From NCBI GenBank assembly GCA_001774945.1, contig MFBL01000013.1, forward strand, positions 1-8,461: 8,461 bases of DNA. Direction: 5' to 3'. Every line of letters starts with the position of its first letter. Position 1 is the stretch's first letter. The notes under the pieces were generated by a model that saw only the letters and a list, made by a program, of their open reading frames with translations, was not told the origin of the DNA and ran no database searches. This document shows positions 5,332-8,461 of the stretch, piece after piece. This DNA comes from Candidatus Curtissbacteria bacterium RIFCSPHIGHO2_12_FULL_41_17. Its GTDB lineage: Bacteria; Patescibacteriota; Microgenomatia; Curtissbacterales; GWA2-41-24. Both the position numbers and the translations under genes were made by a program.

Positions 5332-6896
5332 AAATAATATCCACCGACAACTAAAAAAGCTGCAAGGGAAATATACTCGCTGAGCCTGTGTATCGGTGAA
5401 CTTGCGTAATTGATTATAACTTCGTGAATTCCGGGTGACAACCCGAATGTAATAAGTCCGGATTTATTCTTATAATCTATGGGCGTTATTTGACCATCTG
5501 CTTTTACCTGCCAACCTGAAAAGTAAATCGTATTTACTTTAATAACCGAGTCACCCAAAGAGTTAATTTTTGCCCGATAATAGCTGTGTTTGATTGTTGC
5601 CTTTAAAATATTTGCGTCTCCTCTTTCTACCTCGATTTTGCTAACTGCACGCTGTTGGGGTTTTTCTGTCACCCATAGGGGTAAGTACTCATCTCTCACA
5701 GTTGTCGAATCCTCATTGGTGGAATAAAAACCGTCTCCCTTATCGACGAAAACCGAGGGTTTTGTGTAGAAGAGTGTTGAAATAATCGCTGCCGACACAA
5801 TCAGTAAAGTGGCAATTTGTGTTTTTTTCGTGTTTTGAATAATAAATGCCGAAAGGAAGGCAGAAGCAAAAACTATAACAGACAACAATCTCCACGGAAA
5901 CTGAATGACATCAATAATTGGTATTTTCTGCCACAGCATAGATGAAGATTTTGTCATTAGGAAAATACTTGCAGCGACAATAATTAACATAAAATCAACA
6001 ATTAAATTCTTGTGCTTTTTTATAAATCTTAAGTAGAAAGCCGTAATAAATATTGCTTGAGATACAAGACCAAGCTGGGGTGAAAATCCGCCAGAGGAGG
6101 AAGGCGCAGGCCCATATCCCCACTCGGGGACAATTAAACTTTTAAGATTCACCAAATGATCTGAGATATTTGAAACTTTTATCTGGGAAAGACGGACGTA
6201 TTGAAGATCAATTAAAGCGGGCAGCCAGAAAAAAGCTGAGATTAAAATTCCGCCAACAAATGCAAAAGTGATACGAAATTTATATTTTGGGGATGAAAAA
6301 ATTGAGACTAACCAAAAAAACGGCACAAATAAGACCGCAATCACATTATGCGAAAGAATTAAAAGAGAAATTGCAACTGCCAGAATAGGCAAAAAAATCT
6401 TTTCGCCTTTGGCGATTTTATATATGCTGCCCAAAATCATAGGTACAAATACAAAAGCCAGATTTTCGCCGATTGAACCTCTGACATAAAGATCAACAAA
6501 CCTATATGGAACAAAAAGATATAAAATTGCGCCCGTAAAACTTGCAGTTTTGGTGAAGATTTGAGAAAGTGCCCAGAACACCGCCACTGAAGAAGCGATC
6601 GCAGAAGCAGCAAAAACTATTTTAATACTATCAACAAATCCAAAACCCAAAATCTTAGGGATTTCTGCAAGATAAAAGGGCAATGGGTAAAGAAAGTTTA
6701 AAACCGGATATCCGTAATTATTGTTAAGTCTATCTACAAAACGGACAGGAAATTGTCCATCGGCGAGTGTTTGATGAAAAGCAGAAAATCGAATAACCAT
6801 CCATTCACCATCGTGACTTTCAAAATACCCCTTTTTGAAAAATGGCCAAATCGAAATTAATGAAATACAAAAAACAAAAAGTAGCCAATTCTTCAT
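5307..6896 (-). CDS. PTPS-related (PF10131-like) polytopic membrane protein, putative GT-C-type glycosyltransferase
   Basis: 529 residues: a signal-like first helix (3-20), about ten more hydrophobic segments, an outward soluble domain (about 375-505) and a final helix (about 508-524). After helix 1 comes ESHDGEWMVIRF with D29, a His-Asp motif placed like the catalytic acid of GT-C enzymes. NYGYPVLNFLYPLPFYL, YVRGSIGEN and QFPWRLL (332-338) fit the family named '6-pyruvoyl-tetrahydropterin synthase-related; membrane protein', which has no pterin role implied here. The tail YFSGWQVKADGQ (458-469) matches the W-x-x-x-x-D-G motif of YfhO-like proteins and recurs in the gene upstream. The start ATG 6896 shares one base with the previous stop (TAATG), indicating tight coupling. 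The actual reaction is unknown; sugar transfer or glycan export at the membrane is inferred from fold and context. Confidence 0.82.
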   Translation of the reverse strand: MKNWLLFVFCISLISIWPFFKKGYFESHDGEWMVIRFSAFHQTLADGQFPVRFVDRLNNNYGYPVLNFLYPLPFYLAEIPKILGFGFVDSIKIVFAASAIASSVAVFWALSQIFTKTASFTGAILYLFVPYRFVDLYVRGSIGENLAFVFVPMILGSIYKIAKGEKIFLPILAVAISLLILSHNVIAVLFVPFFWLVSIFSSPKYKFRITFAFVGGILISAFFWLPALIDLQYVRLSQIKVSNISDHLVNLKSLIVPEWGYGPAPSSSGGFSPQLGLVSQAIFITAFYLRFIKKHKNLIVDFMLIIVAASIFLMTKSSSMLWQKIPIIDVIQFPWRLLSVIVFASAFLSAFIIQNTKKTQIATLLIVSAAIISTLFYTKPSVFVDKGDGFYSTNEDSTTVRDEYLPLWVTEKPQQRAVSKIEVERGDANILKATIKHSYYRAKINSLGDSVIKVNTIYFSGWQVKADGQITPIDYKNKSGLITFGLSPGIHEVIINYASSPIHRLSEYISLAAFLVVGGYYLWIRKNSL

Positions 6897-8461
6897 TAGA
6901 ACTTCTTTCGAATAGCAGAGTTAGTTGCGAAAATAACCAAACCAATAATCGATAAAATACTGATCATAAGTCCATACGTGAACGATTTTGGCTGATATTT
7001 AAAAGAAATCTGATGATCACCTTTTTCAACAGCAATGCTTCTTAGGGCGTAGCTTGCCCTTAGCACCTCTGACTCATTTCCGTCTATATAAGCTTTCCAG
7101 TCGCGATCGTAAGCGTCCGATATAAAAAGCAGTGCATTGTAGTCTAAATTGGAAGAAACAACTATCTCATTTGGTTCATATTTTATAAGTTTTGGTATAA
7201 CTGGACCTTTTTGATTTTCTGAAATTGTCAACGGCGGATTTTTTTCTAGAATGACCCTTTCCAGCGGAAAACTAGAATCATAAATTTTCTGAATAATTTC
7301 CTGGTCATTTTGTGCAACGTAATACGTAGTAGTCATAAAAACTCTCGGTAAAGTAGGTTTTCTTTTATAGACTTGAAATTTATCGTATTGCCAAAAACCC
7401 TCGATTTTATCGTTTGGAAATCTTTCGTAATGCCAATCAGCGCCTGTTTTAGGATTGTCCTCCTTATCCAACAAATATTTGACACCTAAAAGTTCAAACA
7501 ACCTTTTGCGATAGCCATTTTCCTCATTGGGCACTACCCCATCGGATCTTAGATAAGTTTCCGGCACTTTACCATTAAAGCTCGAAGCCATAAGTTCTGC
7601 ATATCTGCCATATCTTAAGGTGTCATAACCCTCAATTCCATAGACTTTGTAATGGGTCGGGAAATTAAAGTCGATATGGGCAGTACCACCTCCATAAAAT
7701 CTATCGATTCCGGCATTATTCTTTAACCAGTAAAAAAGCGGATGGTCTGGAAAGATAAATTTTTTCGGGGAAACTGGCAGAAATTTATTCGTGTAATAAA
7801 CTCCTCCGATTAGAACAACGATAAAAAATCCAACAACAAGAAAAATTTTTGCCGACAGCTCTTTCATTTTCATTTTCTCTCTAATGGTAATTACTATTAA
7901 AGTACCGACCGGGATGGAGAGAAACATTAAGGTTGGCAGAATTAGATTTCTGCGAGTTACGGCAAGATTAATTAGCCAAGTTTCCTGTGGGTGTAGGACG
8001 AACTTCCCGAAAATCGCAAATAACCACAACATCGCATAAATACCTGCCAGAGGCATGAGAAACTTTAAAAAAATTCTTAGATATTTTTTACTTTGAAAAT
8101 TTTTAATAAAATTATCAAATCCAATTGCAGCCAAAATTATTGCCAAGAATATTGAAACAGAAATAAATCTTGATGGCGTAGTCGCGTCCAGAAGCGGTGG
8201 ATTCAATGTCGCGATAAGAAAAGTTAACGGACCCTTAGTGGCGGCGAGAATGAAAATCGCCAAAAAAATCATTAAAAACTTCACAAGATTTCTCTTCCAA
8301 AGGTGAACAACAGCCCAGATGGTAAAAATTAACGGAATTACTCCAAAGTAAGGCGTGAAGTCTCCATAATTTTGACTCCAGAAATTGTTATTTGCAGGAT
8401 GTCCATAAAAATCACTGACAAAAATAGTTATTAAATTCTTAAAAGGAATTATTGATCTTAA
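6896..8461 (-). CDS. YfhO-family membrane protein (5' end outside window)
   Basis: The frame is open from the window edge (8461) to TAA at 6898-6896, showing 521 residues. The upstream 59 codons continue the protein: they contain SDFYGHPANNNFWSQNYG and YFGVIPLIF, classic YfhO loop and helix sequence. A GTG at 8284 is therefore internal, not the start. Next come TTPSRF (visible 94-99), several helices, then a large outward domain with LLGVKYLL (visible 324-331) and YDRDWKAYIDG (visible 451-461), and a closing helix with a KKF tail. Known YfhO proteins are around 800 residues, so several hundred N-terminal residues, with the first catalytic-type loop, should lie beyond the edge. By family (PF09586) these are GT-C-fold proteins linked to glycosylation of lipoteichoic acid or other surface glycans in Firmicutes; the substrate here is unknown. 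It is the first visible gene of the operon. Confidence 0.87.
   Translation of the reverse strand, partial: LRSIIPFKNLITIFVSDFYGHPANNNFWSQNYGDFTPYFGVIPLIFTIWAVVHLWKRNLVKFLMIFLAIFILAATKGPLTFLIATLNPPLLDATTPSRFISVSIFLAIILAAIGFDNFIKNFQSKKYLRIFLKFLMPLAGIYAMLWLFAIFGKFVLHPQETWLINLAVTRRNLILPTLMFLSIPVGTLIVITIREKMKMKELSAKIFLVVGFFIVVLIGGVYYTNKFLPVSPKKFIFPDHPLFYWLKNNAGIDRFYGGGTAHIDFNFPTHYKVYGIEGYDTLRYGRYAELMASSFNGKVPETYLRSDGVVPNEENGYRKRLFELLGVKYLLDKEDNPKTGADWHYERFPNDKIEGFWQYDKFQVYKRKPTLPRVFMTTTYYVAQNDQEIIQKIYDSSFPLERVILEKNPPLTISENQKGPVIPKLIKYEPNEIVVSSNLDYNALLFISDAYDRDWKAYIDGNESEVLRASYALRSIAVEKGDHQISFKYQPKSFTYGLMISILSIIGLVIFATNSAIRKKF

Larger units (their letters stand above)
1..8461 (-). other. Single seven-gene minus-strand surface-glycan operon (putative)
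   Basis: Gene junctions in transcription order are: 1-nt overlap (6896), 25-nt overlap (5307-5331), 37-nt overlap (4336-4372), 8-nt gap (3033-3040), 23-nt overlap (2271-2293) and direct abutment (737/736). No T-tract terminator or convincing promoter is seen between genes, so the promoter should lie beyond 8461 and the end before position 1. No stretch over 300 bases lacks a gene. Gene content couples nucleotide-sugar synthesis, a polyprenyl-P-sugar-synthase-like enzyme and four GT-C-like membrane proteins. Confidence 0.75.

Noticed and set aside
6268..6489. Plus-strand open frame of 73 codons
   Set aside because: It is antisense to the PTPS-related membrane protein; low-complexity helices on the minus strand explain the open frame.
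8282..8284. GTG as the start of the YfhO-like gene
   Set aside because: The frame is open upstream to the edge and the upstream codons carry family-typical sequence.
1..8461. tRNA, rRNA or toxin-antitoxin genes
   Set aside because: I saw no cloverleaf-like sequence with T-loop consensus, no rRNA-like segment, and no small gene pair outside the seven genes.

Overview
The window is AT-rich bacterial DNA carrying one dense block of seven genes, all on the minus strand and transcribed from high to low coordinates. Junctions are overlapping, abutting or about 8 nt apart; no clear promoter or terminator is visible. Standard stops are used (TAA, one TGA) and at least one start is TTG. The mix of YfhO-like and PTPS-related large membrane proteins, polyprenyl-P-dependent-type glycosyltransferases and nucleotide-sugar enzymes, with tight packing and low GC, suggests a Candidate Phyla Radiation (Patescibacteria, possibly Microgenomates) genome. 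That placement is inference from gene style, not from a marker gene.

Layout in transcription order: (1) 8461-6896, a YfhO-family membrane protein whose 5' end lies outside the window; (2) 6896-5307, a PTPS-related (PF10131-like) polytopic membrane protein; (3) 5331-4336, a nucleotide-sugar epimerase/reductase of the extended SDR family; (4) 4372-3041, a UDP-glucose/GDP-mannose-dehydrogenase-family enzyme starting at TTG behind a perfect Shine-Dalgarno sequence; (5) 3032-2271, a DPM1-like family 2 glycosyltransferase; (6) 2293-737, a GT-C-fold-like membrane protein; (7) 736-1, a diverged tandem paralogue of gene 6, cut by the window edge.

A consistent reading is a surface-glycan operon. Genes 3 and 4 would make an activated, possibly acidic, sugar. 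Gene 5 would load a sugar onto a polyprenyl phosphate on the cytoplasmic face. The multispanning proteins 1, 2, 6 and 7 would act on lipid-linked sugars on the outer face. Substrates cannot be read from the sequence.

The most unusual item is at about 2129-2260. A GC-richer 132-bp element with two covarying perfect 9-bp hairpins, a third hairpin and a hexamer tandem repeat sits inside the N-terminal coding part of gene 6. It is bounded by two TATAAA copies (TTTATA on the coding strand) exactly 138 bp, or 46 codons, apart and in the same reading phase. Removing one copy plus the element restores an N-terminus close in length to that of the paralogue. This looks like an in-frame palindromic insertion, analogous in concept to the Rickettsia palindromic elements or to REP/RAYT-type repeats.
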